A stretch of DNA of 64,000 nt, from positions 101,248 to 165,247 of the forward strand of contig NZ_JPVN01000008.1 of assembly GCF_000772945.1 (NCBI RefSeq), given 5' to 3'. Each line of letters opens with the position of its first letter. Position 1 is the stretch's first letter. Both the position numbers and the translations under genes were made by a program. The DNA comes from Ureibacillus manganicus DSM 26584. Lineage in GTDB: Bacteria; Bacillota; Bacilli; Bacillales_A; Planococcaceae. The notes beneath the pieces are model-generated. The model saw nothing but the letters and a program-made list of their open reading frames with translations. It was not told the DNA's origin and did not search any database. Positions 7,085 to 15,746 of the stretch are shown piece after piece.

Positions 7085-8041
7085 ATGAAAAAGAAAATAA
7101 ATTATTTAATGTTACTTTTAACGATCATCTTTATGGTTGGTTGCACCGACGTAGAAGATGTATCCAATACAGATGTAGAAACTGAACCACAAGAAGTAAA
7201 CGCAGTTGAAACAAATGAAACTAGCGATGTAGAAGAAACGATTCCTACAGTTGATGATGAACCAGTAGTAGAGGAAACACCAGCTCAACCAAATAATGAA
7301 CTGTTCGCAGGATACAAGCTTATTGAAGTTGATGGTGGTGATTTGTCAGGATATCGTGAAGCTAACGTTGTTGTTAATATTGGTTTTGGGGACCGTGAAT
7401 ATTGGGCATTTACGAATGAATACGGGCAACTAGTGCGTGTTGTTGCAGACAAAATCATTCTACAAGATGACCGTAACGAACCTGTATTATCGACTGGCAG
7501 ATACTACTCTGATGAGGCAAAGGTTCCTGGTGTTGAAAGTCCCGATTTAGATGAAGGACACGTCATAGCTGATTCTCTTGGGGGAGTATCAAATGCTTAT
7601 AATATTACTCCACAAGAAAGTACACTAAACCGCCATGGTGATCAAGCTTATATGGAAGATGCGATTCGTAAAGCTGGTGGAGCCACAAATTTTGAAGCAA
7701 TTATCACATATCCGAATACGAAAACACAGATTCCTTCAAGTTATAAATATACCTATACTATAAAAGGTAACAAAATCGTTGATACATTTGACAATGTGAA
7801 CCCTGATAAAGTTAACGAATCACTCGGCTTAACAGGCAGTAAGCCATCCAATTCAACTAATACAAACAAAAATACAAATACAAATACAAACCATGATATT
7901 TCTACTGTTGATACAAACGGAAATGGTCAAGTGACGATTAAAGAAGCTAAAGAAGCTGGTTACAGTATGCCAATAACGAGTGATCATTGGTTATACCCTT
8001 ATATGGATGATCGTGATGGGGACGGTATGGTAGGAGAGTAA
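7085..8041 (+). CDS. Secreted lipoprotein DNA/RNA non-specific endonuclease with C-terminal calcium-binding-like motifs
   Basis: A lipobox (MVGC, about residues 17-20) and an acidic Glu/Thr-rich linker (about 25-75) lead into a nuclease domain of the EndA/NucA-like beta-beta-metal class: DEGHVIADSLGG near residue 158 corresponds to the DRGH motif with general-base His, and the Asn-containing SNAYNITPQ lies just after. After an Asn/Thr linker the C-terminus has an EF-hand-like loop (DTNGNGQVTIKE) and an excalibur-like DRDGDGMVGE in which the usual Cys is Gly. Expected to be anchored outside the membrane and to cut DNA or RNA with a divalent metal. ATG 7085 follows AGGAGAG. Confidence 0.8.
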   Translation: MKKKINYLMLLLTIIFMVGCTDVEDVSNTDVETEPQEVNAVETNETSDVEETIPTVDDEPVVEETPAQPNNELFAGYKLIEVDGGDLSGYREANVVVNIGFGDREYWAFTNEYGQLVRVVADKIILQDDRNEPVLSTGRYYSDEAKVPGVESPDLDEGHVIADSLGGVSNAYNITPQESTLNRHGDQAYMEDAIRKAGGATNFEAIITYPNTKTQIPSSYKYTYTIKGNKIVDTFDNVNPDKVNESLGLTGSKPSNSTNTNKNTNTNTNHDISTVDTNGNGQVTIKEAKEAGYSMPITSDHWLYPYMDDRDGDGMVGE

Positions 8042-8103
8042 TGCTTTAGAATTTTGATGCATAATAAATGAACGATTTCCGCTTTGGCGATGTTGTGAAT
8101 TAA

Positions 8104-8410
8104 TGAAGACCTTTTGCGCGGAGAAATCAATTGCAAAAGGTCCTCATAAGACCGATGAAGACCTTTTGCGCGGAGAAATCCAGTAGAAAAGGTCTTCATA
8201 AGGCGGATGAAGACCTTTTGCGCGGAGAAATCCAGTAGAAAAGGTCTTCATAAGGCGGATGAAGACCATTTGTGCAAGGAAATCCAGTAGAAAAGGTCTT
8301 CATAAGGCAGATGAAGACCATTTGTGCAAGGAAATCGATTGGAAAAGGTCCTCATAAAACCGATGAAGACTTTTTGAGCAAAAGAACCTTCTAGAAAAGG
8401 TCGTCATACC
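8104..8410. repeat. Array of six 52-bp repeats
   Basis: Six head-to-tail units, each with GAAGACCTTTT or GAAGACCATTT and an inverted partner AAAAGGTCTTC about 20 nt later, separated by CATAAGGCGGA-like spacers. The last unit is degenerate. The same family forms a longer array at 50760-51310. No good reading frame runs through it. Confidence 0.85.
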
Positions 8411-8457
8411 GATGAAACCTCCAATAAATTTAGCGAAATATTGTACTAAAGTAACGA

Positions 8458-8492
8458 GGGCTATTCTTCAAAAGGAGAATAGTCTTTTCTTA
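8458..8492 (+). terminator. Terminator downstream of the 52-bp repeats
   Basis: GGGCTATTCTTC, loop AAAA, GGAGAATAGTC then TTTTCTT. Preceded by TATTGTACTAAAG, so it may be a diverged copy of the dispersed composite repeat. Confidence 0.7.
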
Positions 8493-8593
8493 TGGAATTA
8501 ATAAAGATACCTATAATCAAATATGGCATTATGCATTATTGACCCGTACAGATTCGGGCTATTGACAGAAAAACGCTCAGAGGATTAGGAGAA

Positions 8594-8710
8594 TTGTGGA
8601 TAATAGGAGTGTATGCAATTTATTTTCTGTTCGAAAGAAACTTTAGTAATACGAAACATAGAGTAAATAAAGTAAGGAATAGAATTGAGGAAACTCGTGC
8701 AATCGATTAA
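8594..8710 (+). CDS. Possible 38-aa membrane peptide or gene fragment
   Basis: TTG 8594 with GGAG very close upstream opens 38 codons: a short hydrophobic stretch (IIGVYAIYFLFE) then a basic tail. The open frame continues upstream to 8543 without a better start, so it may be the end of a decayed gene. It overlaps the next gene by 26 bp. Confidence 0.25.
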   Translation: MWIIGVYAIYFLFERNFSNTKHRVNKVRNRIEETRAID

Positions 8711-8966
8711 AGCTTTTTTTATTCATTTTTTAAGTGAACCATGGTGGTTTAAGTTATTAATCACCACCACTTTATTAATTTCAATTTTCTTTAGTAGCTT
8801 CATCTTCGAAACCCAACCATATTTACAAAGCTTGGCAAAGTTAGCTGCTGCCGTTTTCTTTTGTGCATATGGATATAAGTTTAGAAGAAGCAGAAAACAC
8901 CTTAGAATATTTTCTTTCTTAGCTCTACTCTGCATTGTTCTAGCTATAGTAGAACTGTCGTGGTAA
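8685..8966 (+). CDS. Small membrane protein, 93 aa
   Basis: TTG 8685 lies 5 nt after AAGGAATAG. Two or three hydrophobic segments (about residues 22-40, 47-63 and 72-91) separated by a basic RRSRKH loop. No family recognised. Confidence 0.5.
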   Translation: MRKLVQSIKAFFIHFLSEPWWFKLLITTTLLISIFFSSFIFETQPYLQSLAKLAAAVFFCAYGYKFRRSRKHLRIFSFLALLCIVLAIVELSW

Positions 8967-9010
8967 CACAAGGTTCTTCATTCTTACTTTGAACCGAGGA
9001 GGTATGAAAG

Positions 9011-9970
9011 ATAAAAGCAGCCATTTATAAATCCTATGGACCCCCAGAAGTCCTAGAGATAACAGATGTCGAAAGGCCAACCATCAAAGATGACGATAGA
9101 GTATTGATTCGAGTGCATAATGCTTCGGTCAATCAATATGACAATCTGTATCGAAAGGGATATTTCCCTACAAGGTTAGGGAATGGTCTTACAAAACCAA
9201 AATCGCTAATTCTGGGAATTGATGTTGCAGGTACCGTTGAAGCGGTAGGCAAAAATGTAAACAAATTCAAGGTTGGAGATCGTGTTTTTGGGAGTTGTGT
9301 TGGGTCACATGCCGAATTTGTCTGTCCTCGGCAGAGTGTTTTAAGTATAATGCCTAGGAACGCAACTTTTGAAGAAGCAGCTGCGATACCATGTGCTGCT
9401 CAAACAGCGCTACAAGCTCTACGGAATGTAGCACAGATTAAACAAGGCCAAAAAGTGTTAATCTATGGTGCTTCAGGTGGTGTTGGTCACTTTGCTGTTC
9501 AGCTTGCAAAATACTTTGGGGCTGAAGTAACAGCAGTTTGTAGTACATCGAATCTTCAGTGGGTTAAAGACCTCGGAGCACACTACGTGATCGATTATAC
9601 AAAGGAAGATTTCACGGATAACGGAAATAAATATGATATCATTTTCGATGCAGTAGCTAAGAGGACCTTTTTTAATTGTAGGCGTTCACTAACTGAAAAA
9701 GGTGTGTATATTACAGAAAATCCAATTACCCCCATATACCACCCATTGCAGTTAATGATAAGTCCTTTATTTGGTAGCAAAAGAGCAAAGAACCATCTTG
9801 CAATACCTAATGAAAAGGATTTGGATTTCCTACGAGTGCTTATAGAGGAAGAAAAAATAAAACCCGTTATTGAGAAGTGCTATCCATTTGATCAGATTAT
9901 TCAGGCTCACAGACATATTGAAAGCGGACGCACAAAGGGGAAAATTGTCTTGAAAATTAATATGGAGTGA
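9011..9970 (+). CDS. Quinone oxidoreductase-like MDR enzyme with damaged or non-standard start
   Basis: The NAD(P)-binding signature GASGGVGHFAVQLAK (about residue 157), the GHF Rossmann turn and the GroES-like N-terminus (EVLEITDV, ASVNQYDN) identify a medium-chain zinc-independent oxidoreductase. The homologous frame extends upstream to codon 9011, which is ATA, 7 nt after GAGGAGGT; the nearby ATG 9004 is in another frame because ATGAAAG is followed by an imperfect copy, ATAAAAG (a 7-bp duplication). Either translation starts at ATA, or starts late at TTG 9104 with loss of about 31 residues, or the gene is dead. Confidence 0.7.
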   Translation: MKAAIYKSYGPPEVLEITDVERPTIKDDDRVLIRVHNASVNQYDNLYRKGYFPTRLGNGLTKPKSLILGIDVAGTVEAVGKNVNKFKVGDRVFGSCVGSHAEFVCPRQSVLSIMPRNATFEEAAAIPCAAQTALQALRNVAQIKQGQKVLIYGASGGVGHFAVQLAKYFGAEVTAVCSTSNLQWVKDLGAHYVIDYTKEDFTDNGNKYDIIFDAVAKRTFFNCRRSLTEKGVYITENPITPIYHPLQLMISPLFGSKRAKNHLAIPNEKDLDFLRVLIEEEKIKPVIEKCYPFDQIIQAHRHIESGRTKGKIVLKINME

Positions 9971-10005
9971 TTGCACCTCCTCCATATGGCATATTGAATT
10001 AGCGC

Positions 10006-10041
10006 GGGCATTGATCCAAAAAGGGATTAATGCCTTTTTTC
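10006..10041 (+). terminator. Module A terminator
   Basis: GGCATTGATCC / GGGATTAATGCC stem followed by TTTTTT, closing the oxidoreductase gene. Confidence 0.85.
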
Positions 10042-10075
10042 GTTGCAGTAATAGTTATAAATTAAGCTGATCTTT

Positions 10076-10136
10076 TATATTTAACTAAATGGTTGAATAT
10101 AAAAACTAATTCTGATATATTTAACCACATGGTTAA
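10076..10136 (+). promoter_or_regulatory. Promoter and twin operators of the ArsR-type gene; leaderless start
   Basis: TTGAAT (10093-10098), 17-nt spacer and TATATT (10116-10121) place the transcription start at about 10128-10129, the A of the ATG. Two inverted repeats flank the promoter: TATATTTAAC/GTTGAATATA over the -35 box and TTAACC/GGTTAA over the start codon. This is a typical autorepression arrangement and explains the missing ribosome binding site. Confidence 0.65.
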
Positions 10137-10470
10137 CCATTATGAAGATAATTTAAATGATATTTTTCATGCTTTAGCTGATTCGACAAGAAGAGAAATG
10201 GTTCAGATGATGGCGGAAAGAGAAAGGACGGTTTCTGAATTAGCAGAGCCTTTTGATATGTCCCTTGCTGGGATTTCAAAGCATCTTAAGGTTCTTGAGA
10301 GAGCAAATTTAGTGGAAAGGAGTATCAATGGAAGAACTCACATCTGTCGACTAAATACTGAATCGTTATCTCAAGCTACTAAGTGGCTTCAATTTTATGA
10401 GCGATTTTGGAACAATCGTTTTGATCTTTTGGAAAGCGAGCTAATGAAAGCTAAGAAGAATGAAAATTAA
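10129..10470 (+). CDS. ArsR/SdpR-type winged-helix repressor
   Basis: The 113-residue product has the ArsR-family core: FHALADSTRREM at residues 12-23, recognition helix MSLAGISKHLKVLERANLV, and the wing SINGRTHICRL. No metal-binding Cys motif is present, in keeping with the SdpR-like subgroup that is usually encoded beside a SRPBCC/AHSA1 gene, as here. The upstream TTG 10093 is read as the -35 box, not as a start. Likely represses its own two-gene transcript. Confidence 0.85.
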   Translation: MVNHYEDNLNDIFHALADSTRREMVQMMAERERTVSELAEPFDMSLAGISKHLKVLERANLVERSINGRTHICRLNTESLSQATKWLQFYERFWNNRFDLLESELMKAKKNEN

Positions 10471-10489
10471 ATATCCCAAGGAGAATTTT

Positions 10490-10987
10490 ATGACTAACAT
10501 TTCAACGACAACTTTAACAATGAAAAGAGAATTTGGTGTACAACCTGAACGTGTTTTTGATGCATGGTTGAACCCATTAATGATGAAAAAGTGGTTTTTC
10601 ACATTAGAAGGTACGAACAAGGTCGCACAGAATGATCCTAGAGTTGGTGGCACTTGGGAGATTGTAGACCACCGAGGGGGAACAGATTATCAAGCAGTAG
10701 GTGAGTATCTTGAAATCGCCCCTCCAAACAAATTAGTTTTCACTTTTAAAATGCCTCAATTTAGTGAATTACAAGATATCATCACGGTTGAATTAAAAGA
10801 AACTTCTACAGGTTGTGAAATGACTTTTACCCAGCTCATTCACGTTGCAGAAGAAGATAATTGGACAGAAGCGGATCTTGAAAAAGCTCTCGGAGAATAT
10901 CGCGATGGTTCTGAACATGGTTGGAACTTAATGTTCATGGGACTGAAGGAATTAGCCGAAACTGGATCTATTAGCTACAAAGGTTAA
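10490..10987 (+). CDS. SRPBCC (AHSA1-type START-like) domain protein
   Basis: ATG 10490 lies 6 nt after AAGGAG. The 165-residue protein shows the AHSA1 pattern: VQPERVFDAWLNPLMMKKWF near the N-terminus, GGTWEIVDHRGG in the middle and a C-terminal helix HGWNLMFMGLKELAE. These proteins form a helix-grip cavity for hydrophobic ligands. It is 19 bp downstream of the ArsR-type gene and is almost certainly in the same transcript. Confidence 0.85.
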   Translation: MTNISTTTLTMKREFGVQPERVFDAWLNPLMMKKWFFTLEGTNKVAQNDPRVGGTWEIVDHRGGTDYQAVGEYLEIAPPNKLVFTFKMPQFSELQDIITVELKETSTGCEMTFTQLIHVAEEDNWTEADLEKALGEYRDGSEHGWNLMFMGLKELAETGSISYKG

Positions 10988-11037
10988 TTGCCTGAATAAG
11001 ACATTATTAAAATCAATTAATGAAAGGTGGACATACA

Positions 11038-11436
11038 ATGTCAAAAGTAACACCATTTTTAATGTTCCAAGAAGGAAATGCAGAAGAAGCGATGAATTTT
11101 TATACTTCATTAATAGAGGATTCAGAAATTAAAAGTATCATTCGCTATGGAGCAAATCAGGGTGGCGAAGAAGGGACTGTGATGAAAGCAGTCTTTTCAT
11201 TAAAAGGGCAGGAATTTATGTGTATCGATAGTAATATAAAACATGAATTTACGTTCACACCATCGTTTTCAATCTTTATCACTTGCGATACAGAAAAGGA
11301 AATAGACCATCTTTATGAAAAGTTAAGCGAAGGTGGAGGCGCACTAATGCCAATTGGCGATTATGGTTTTAGTCAAAAGTTTGGCTGGCTTGTTGACCGT
11401 TTCGGCGTATCTTGGCAACTTGATTTACCTAAGTGA
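11038..11436 (+). CDS. PhnB-like VOC superfamily protein
   Basis: MSKVTPFLMFQEGNAEEAMNFYTSL at the start and the C-terminal GWLVDRFGVSWQ are hallmarks of the PhnB/3-demethylubiquinone methyltransferase-like branch of the VOC fold. AAAGGTGG precedes ATG 11038; an upstream ATG at 11020 would hold this site inside the gene. It follows the ArsR-SRPBCC pair with a short gap; such triplets are common, so it may share the transcript. Catalytic activity unknown. Confidence 0.8.
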   Translation: MSKVTPFLMFQEGNAEEAMNFYTSLIEDSEIKSIIRYGANQGGEEGTVMKAVFSLKGQEFMCIDSNIKHEFTFTPSFSIFITCDTEKEIDHLYEKLSEGGGALMPIGDYGFSQKFGWLVDRFGVSWQLDLPK

Positions 11437-11485
11437 TAAATAAATACCATTAGCAGTTTAAATTAAGACATCTCTTTTAGAACAA

Positions 11486-11522
11486 GACCATTAATCCAGA
11501 AGAAGGATTAATGGCCTTTTTT
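11486..11522 (+). terminator. Module A terminator
   Basis: CCATTAATCC / GGATTAATGG stem then TTTTTT; a weak B-like sequence (TTGAACTTATTTTACGAAC) follows. Confidence 0.8.
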
Positions 11523-11619
11523 ATTGAACTTATTTTACGAACGAGGAAGATTAGCAGACTAAAACTTGTATAAATTGAGATGAGTCTATTGTAGAAAAAA
11601 CAAGATTAGGAGGTTGGTA

Positions 11620-11934
11620 ATGATACTATTCATAATGGCAAGTAGATTTATTTGCGAAATATTAGCTCTAATCATTTTCGGAATGTGGGGCTTTTTGCAA
11701 GGGAAAATTGTTGGAGCCATTGGAGCGCCATTAGTGGTAGCTGTTATTTGGGCCATGTTTGGTTCCCCAAACGCACCTTATAAACTTCAAGGTTTTTATG
11801 GTTCAATTTTAGAGTTATTCATATTTTTAGTAGCAAGCTATATCCTATATAGTCTGGGACATACGTACTTAAGCTTAATCTATTGCATTATAGCTTTTGG
11901 AATATCGATACTTATTCATTTTATGGATATATAG
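11620..11934 (+). CDS. YrdB-like membrane protein (DUF2568)
   Basis: The 104-residue product has four hydrophobic helices with the family pattern WGFLQGKIVGAIGAP and VIWAMFGSPNAPYKL between helices 2 and 3. AGGAGG lies 6 nt before ATG 11620; the in-frame TTG 11614 is too close to the site. Function of the family is unknown. Confidence 0.75.
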   Translation: MILFIMASRFICEILALIIFGMWGFLQGKIVGAIGAPLVVAVIWAMFGSPNAPYKLQGFYGSILELFIFLVASYILYSLGHTYLSLIYCIIAFGISILIHFMDI

Positions 11935-12001
11935 TTTAAAAGTGAATCGTTGATGAAGGAACTTTAATTTTTACTGTTAATTAATAGCAGGAGGGATTTC
12001 A

Positions 12002-12466
12002 TTGGAAGAAAAATTAAGGTTTAGACTAGCGACTGAAAAAGATTTAGAGCAGATTGTCTCATTGCTTGCAGATGATCTGTTGGGAAGTCAACGTGAGCGT
12101 TATGAGATTCCACTTCCTACAAGTTACATAAAAGCATTTGAGGCGATTACCGCCGACCCTAATAATGAGTTAGTAGTCGCTGATAACGGCAATGAAGAAG
12201 TAATTGGTGTCCTTCAAATTACGTTTACACCTTATCTCACACATCAAGGTGGATGGAGAGCCACAATCGAAGGAGTGAGAACATCCAATTCGGTGAGAGG
12301 AAAAGGTGTAGGATCGGAACTCATAAAATTTGCCATTCAGCGTGCAAAAGAACGTGGTTGTCATTTGGTTCAACTAACAACGGATAAACAACGACAAGAT
12401 GCTTTAAGGTTTTATGAGCGATTAGGATTTCAAGCAACACATGAAGGGATGAAACTGAAGCTTTAA
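12002..12466 (+). CDS. GNAT family N-acetyltransferase
   Basis: The acetyl-CoA binding motif A, VRGKGVGSELI, is at about residues 99-109, and motif B (ALRFYERLGFQ) near the C-terminus. TTG 12002 follows AGGAGGG. The gene ends 28 bp before the PaiB-like gene, so the two are probably co-transcribed. Substrate not predictable. Confidence 0.85.
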   Translation: MEEKLRFRLATEKDLEQIVSLLADDLLGSQRERYEIPLPTSYIKAFEAITADPNNELVVADNGNEEVIGVLQITFTPYLTHQGGWRATIEGVRTSNSVRGKGVGSELIKFAIQRAKERGCHLVQLTTDKQRQDALRFYERLGFQATHEGMKLKL

Positions 12467-12494
12467 GTATTCAACACGTGGAGGGAATGCCATT

Positions 12495-13112
12495 ATGTTT
12501 ATACCAAAATATTTTCAAGTGAAAAATATGGATGAAGTCATAGAATTTATGAAAGACAATTCCTTTGCAACGATCGTTACAACAAGAAAAGGGAAGCCGA
12601 TTGCGACACATCTCCCATTACAGCTTCAAAAAGAGGGAGAGGATTATTTCATTACTGGACATGTAGCCTATGGGAATCCCCAATGGAGAACATTTGAAGC
12701 GAATGAAAGTGTTCTTGTTATTTATCAAGGACCACATGCGTATATATCTTCTTCATGGTATGGCCATGAAAATGTACCAACATGGAATTATCAGGCAGTA
12801 CATGTATATGGACAGGCAACTATTTTAAGTGAAGAAGAGTTAAAACGAGATCTAACGAAGTTGTTGGAAAAGTACGAAAGCAATCGTGAAAATCCAATCT
12901 TGTGGGATAAAGTATCTCCCGAATTATTAGAACGAGAGCTAAAAGGAATTGTAGGATTTAAAATAAAGGTGGAAGAAATTCAAGCTGCATATAAACTAAG
13001 TCAAAATCGAAATGAAGAAGATTATCACAATATCATTGAAAAATTACAAGAAGAAGATCATCCAAATTCAGTGCAAATGGCTGAAGTGATGAAAAAGAAC
13101 ATAATTCGATAA
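12495..13112 (+). CDS. PaiB-like FMN-binding protein
   Basis: The 205-residue product matches the PaiB family: MFIPKYFQV start, FATIVTTRKGKPIATHLPL (split-barrel flavin-binding region) and the signature HAYISSSWYGHENVPTWNY. B. subtilis PaiB is described as a negative regulator of sporulation and protease genes, but the fold suggests a flavin-linked enzyme. AGGGAATGCC precedes ATG 12495. It follows a GNAT gene, recalling the paiAB arrangement, although the GNAT here is not clearly PaiA. Confidence 0.85.
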   Translation: MFIPKYFQVKNMDEVIEFMKDNSFATIVTTRKGKPIATHLPLQLQKEGEDYFITGHVAYGNPQWRTFEANESVLVIYQGPHAYISSSWYGHENVPTWNYQAVHVYGQATILSEEELKRDLTKLLEKYESNRENPILWDKVSPELLERELKGIVGFKIKVEEIQAAYKLSQNRNEEDYHNIIEKLQEEDHPNSVQMAEVMKKNIIR

Positions 13113-13293
13113 CATACCGGACCTAAAAAGCACCAATAATGTCTGGTAAATAGTTGCGGTGAGTACATTTTAACAATAGAAGTAATTTTAAGTGACAAAA
13201 ATGTAACGTTAGATCCTCAAATGTTAGATGAATCGATGGTTGCTTGGCCCTCTAACTTGCTATATTTTTCCTATAGAAAGGGGGATGAGTAAG

Positions 13294-14775
13294 TTGAGAA
13301 AAGTAATGTCAGTGATAGTAATCTTTTTTTGGATGAATGCTTTAATTCCGCAAGCTCATGCAATTTCAAATGATAAAATTCTTAAAATTGAACGATTTGT
13401 TGAGGAACAAATGGAGATTAGCAAAATTCCAGGGATATCGTTAGTTGTAGTAGAGAAAGGGAAAACCGTTTATCAAAAAGGTTTTGGGTACGCGGATGTA
13501 AAGGAGAAAAAACCTGTTACTAGTAATACTCTATTTGAACTAGCTTCAACATCCAAAGCCTTCACAGGTCTAGCCATTTTACAATTAGAAAAAGAGGGGT
13601 TATTAAAACGCACAGATGATGTAAGAAAATATATCCCATGGTTGGAGCTGGAATATAATAACGAACCGCAAACAATTACAATTGATCAATTGCTTTTTCA
13701 TACGAGTGGAATCGCTTCGAATACGATTGTACAAATTCCTAAAAGTAATGCAGAGAACGCACTAGAATTAACAGTAAAAACCTTAGTTGATCAGCCATTA
13801 AATCGAAAACCAGGGAGCTCTTTTGAATATGCAACATTAAATTACAATGTTTTAGGTCTTGTCATTGAAACGGTGTCTAATCAGCCTTACGATGTTTATA
13901 TTAAACAATTATTAGACCAAATCGGTATGAAAGATTCATATGTTGGGTTACATCAAGTGGGATCCAATGAGTTGGCAACTGGTTATAAAATAGGATTTAA
14001 GAAAGAACAAGAATTTACGCCACCGTTGTATCGTGGAAATACACCAGCTGGTTATATTATCAGTAATTCAAATGATATTGCAAAATGGCTGAATCTACAG
14101 TTAGGTTTCATACAGAACGATATAATTAGCAGACAAACGATTGAAGAATCCCAAGTCCCAGATCAATCCGTAGAACCTTTCGATCAGAACACCTATTATA
14201 CTAGTGGGTGGAGCATCCTAGAAAAGAACGGCAAAAAATACATATTCCATGCTGGTGAAAACCCAACGTTTACAACTTATTTCATCATGCAACCTGATGA
14301 AAAAATTGGTGTGGCCATTCTATCTAACATGAATTCAACTTATACTACAGCAATCGGTCAAGGTGTGATGGATTTGTGGGAAGGGAATCCTGTTAATAGC
14401 AATCATTCTGACGGGTATCAAGAAATAGATAAGATTGTAACGATTCTATGTATTATTGTGGGCTGTCTAGGTTTAATTTTTAGCAGTTTATTGTTAATAA
14501 GCTTATGGAAGATTAAAAGAAAACAACGAACTTGGGCAGTTTTAAAAGGCATGAGGATATTTCTATTAGTGTTCCATTCACTCTTTGTATCAGCGATTTT
14601 AATACTTGTAATGGTGGCTCCTAAAATACTCAATATGACTTGGGACTTCATAAAAGTATGGGGTCCAACTTCTATCTCGGTGTTTTATTATTGCGGAATA
14701 GCAACGATCATCATCTATTATTTATTTGTATTATTGTTAATTCTGACAAAAAAGAAAGTTAAGTCAATTTTGTAA
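13294..14775 (+). CDS. Serine hydrolase, class C beta-lactamase family, membrane-anchored
   Basis: TTG 13294 is 9 nt after AAAGGGGG and starts a signal peptide ending PQAHA. The catalytic SxxK motif is STSK in ELASTSKAFTG; YATLN stands where the Tyr of YxN is expected; HAGEN takes the place of the KTG-type third motif. After about 375 residues come three transmembrane helices. The domain order is that of FmtA/EstB/PbpE-like proteins acting on peptidoglycan or small esters outside the cell. ATG 13285 abuts the ribosome binding site and is less likely. Confidence 0.85.
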   Translation: MRKVMSVIVIFFWMNALIPQAHAISNDKILKIERFVEEQMEISKIPGISLVVVEKGKTVYQKGFGYADVKEKKPVTSNTLFELASTSKAFTGLAILQLEKEGLLKRTDDVRKYIPWLELEYNNEPQTITIDQLLFHTSGIASNTIVQIPKSNAENALELTVKTLVDQPLNRKPGSSFEYATLNYNVLGLVIETVSNQPYDVYIKQLLDQIGMKDSYVGLHQVGSNELATGYKIGFKKEQEFTPPLYRGNTPAGYIISNSNDIAKWLNLQLGFIQNDIISRQTIEESQVPDQSVEPFDQNTYYTSGWSILEKNGKKYIFHAGENPTFTTYFIMQPDEKIGVAILSNMNSTYTTAIGQGVMDLWEGNPVNSNHSDGYQEIDKIVTILCIIVGCLGLIFSSLLLISLWKIKRKQRTWAVLKGMRIFLLVFHSLFVSAILILVMVAPKILNMTWDFIKVWGPTSISVFYYCGIATIIIYYLFVLLLILTKKKVKSIL

Positions 14776-14887
14776 ATTTCGACTCATTACTTGCCAAGGT
14801 CCTTTAAAAGGGTGCAGTTTTTTCCTTGTTTGAACGCAACGATTATTCATTCTATAATAGATAAAACAGGATATAGGAGTAAGTATC

Positions 14888-15241
14888 ATGACTACTAAAC
14901 ATCGAATCTATACAATGAGTGTTGCAAGTGTCTATACACATTATATTACGAAGGCGGAGAAGAAGGGCCGTACGAAAGACGAAGTCGACGAAATCATCCG
15001 TTGGTTAACAGGATATAGCCAAGAAGAATTAGAAACGCTACTTGAAAACAAAACTGACTTTGAAACCTTCTTTGCCCAAGCGCCTAAATTGAATCCTTCA
15101 CGTGCTCTAATCAAAGGTGTCATCTGTGGTGTTAGAATTGAAGAAATCGAAGACCCATTGATGAAGGAAATTCGCTATCTAGATAAGCTAATCGATGAAT
15201 TAGCTAAAGGAAAAGCGATGGAAAAGATTTTGCGCGGTTAA
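14888..15241 (+). CDS. DUF2200 family protein
   Basis: The 117-residue product has the DUF2200 pattern: [20 protein letters not shown] at the start, [16 protein letters not shown], and the [22 protein letters not shown]-terminus. Soluble, helical; no known function. ATG 14888 follows AGGAGTAAGTATC. Confidence 0.85.
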   Translation: MTTKHRIYTMSVASVYTHYITKAEKKGRTKDEVDEIIRWLTGYSQEELETLLENKTDFETFFAQAPKLNPSRALIKGVICGVRIEEIEDPLMKEIRYLDKLIDELAKGKAMEKILRG

Positions 15242-15256
15242 TTATATTAATGAAGA

Positions 15257-15289
15257 AACACTGATTCCAAAATGGAACAGTGTTTTTTA
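15257..15289 (+). terminator. Intrinsic terminator
   Basis: AACACTGATTCC / GGAACAGTGTT stem followed by TTTT, closing the DUF2200 gene. Confidence 0.8.
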
Positions 15290-15383
15290 TTTACCTTCCA
15301 AACATAAAGTTTCCTATATTAGACAGGAGAATCCCTAGCGAATCTTGAATATGGGATTAAAGCAGTGACCGAGGTGAATGGAT

Positions 15384-15710
15384 ATGAAAAAACAATTCTA
15401 TAAAGATCTTCTCTATAAATGGTTCAGAATAAAACCTAGAAATGTTGGAACAACGCTATTTGCTCCAATAAAGATCATGCCTGAATATTTGATAGACACC
15501 GAAAAAGGACAGGTAACAGGTGTCGTAAAACATAATGAGAAGGTTTACTTAACGGTACATATAGATATCCCAAATAAAAAAACTGCGGTTAAAGGCAGTC
15601 TTAGAAAGATTAAAAAACATACCAAACCTTTTAAAAAACACCATTACATAGAAATGATTAAACACGAGGCTGAATATCTAATTTATAGGGAACGTGATAA
15701 TTTATTGTAA
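15384..15710 (+). CDS. Basic hypothetical protein, 108 aa
   Basis: ATG 15384 is 7 nt after GAGGTG; an ATG at 15378 overlaps the site. The protein is rich in Lys (KKIKKHTKPFKKHH) with a beta-rich middle and lacks signal or membrane segments. It heads a run of three small genes ending at 16150. No family recognised. Confidence 0.55.
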   Translation: MKKQFYKDLLYKWFRIKPRNVGTTLFAPIKIMPEYLIDTEKGQVTGVVKHNEKVYLTVHIDIPNKKTAVKGSLRKIKKHTKPFKKHHYIEMIKHEAEYLIYRERDNLL

Positions 15711-15746
15711 AAATACAGCGACCAAAACTAAGAGGAGGTATATAAA

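Noticed and set aside
8104..8410. CRISPR array
   Set aside because: Units are contiguous with no unique spacers and no cas genes; the same holds for 50760-51310.
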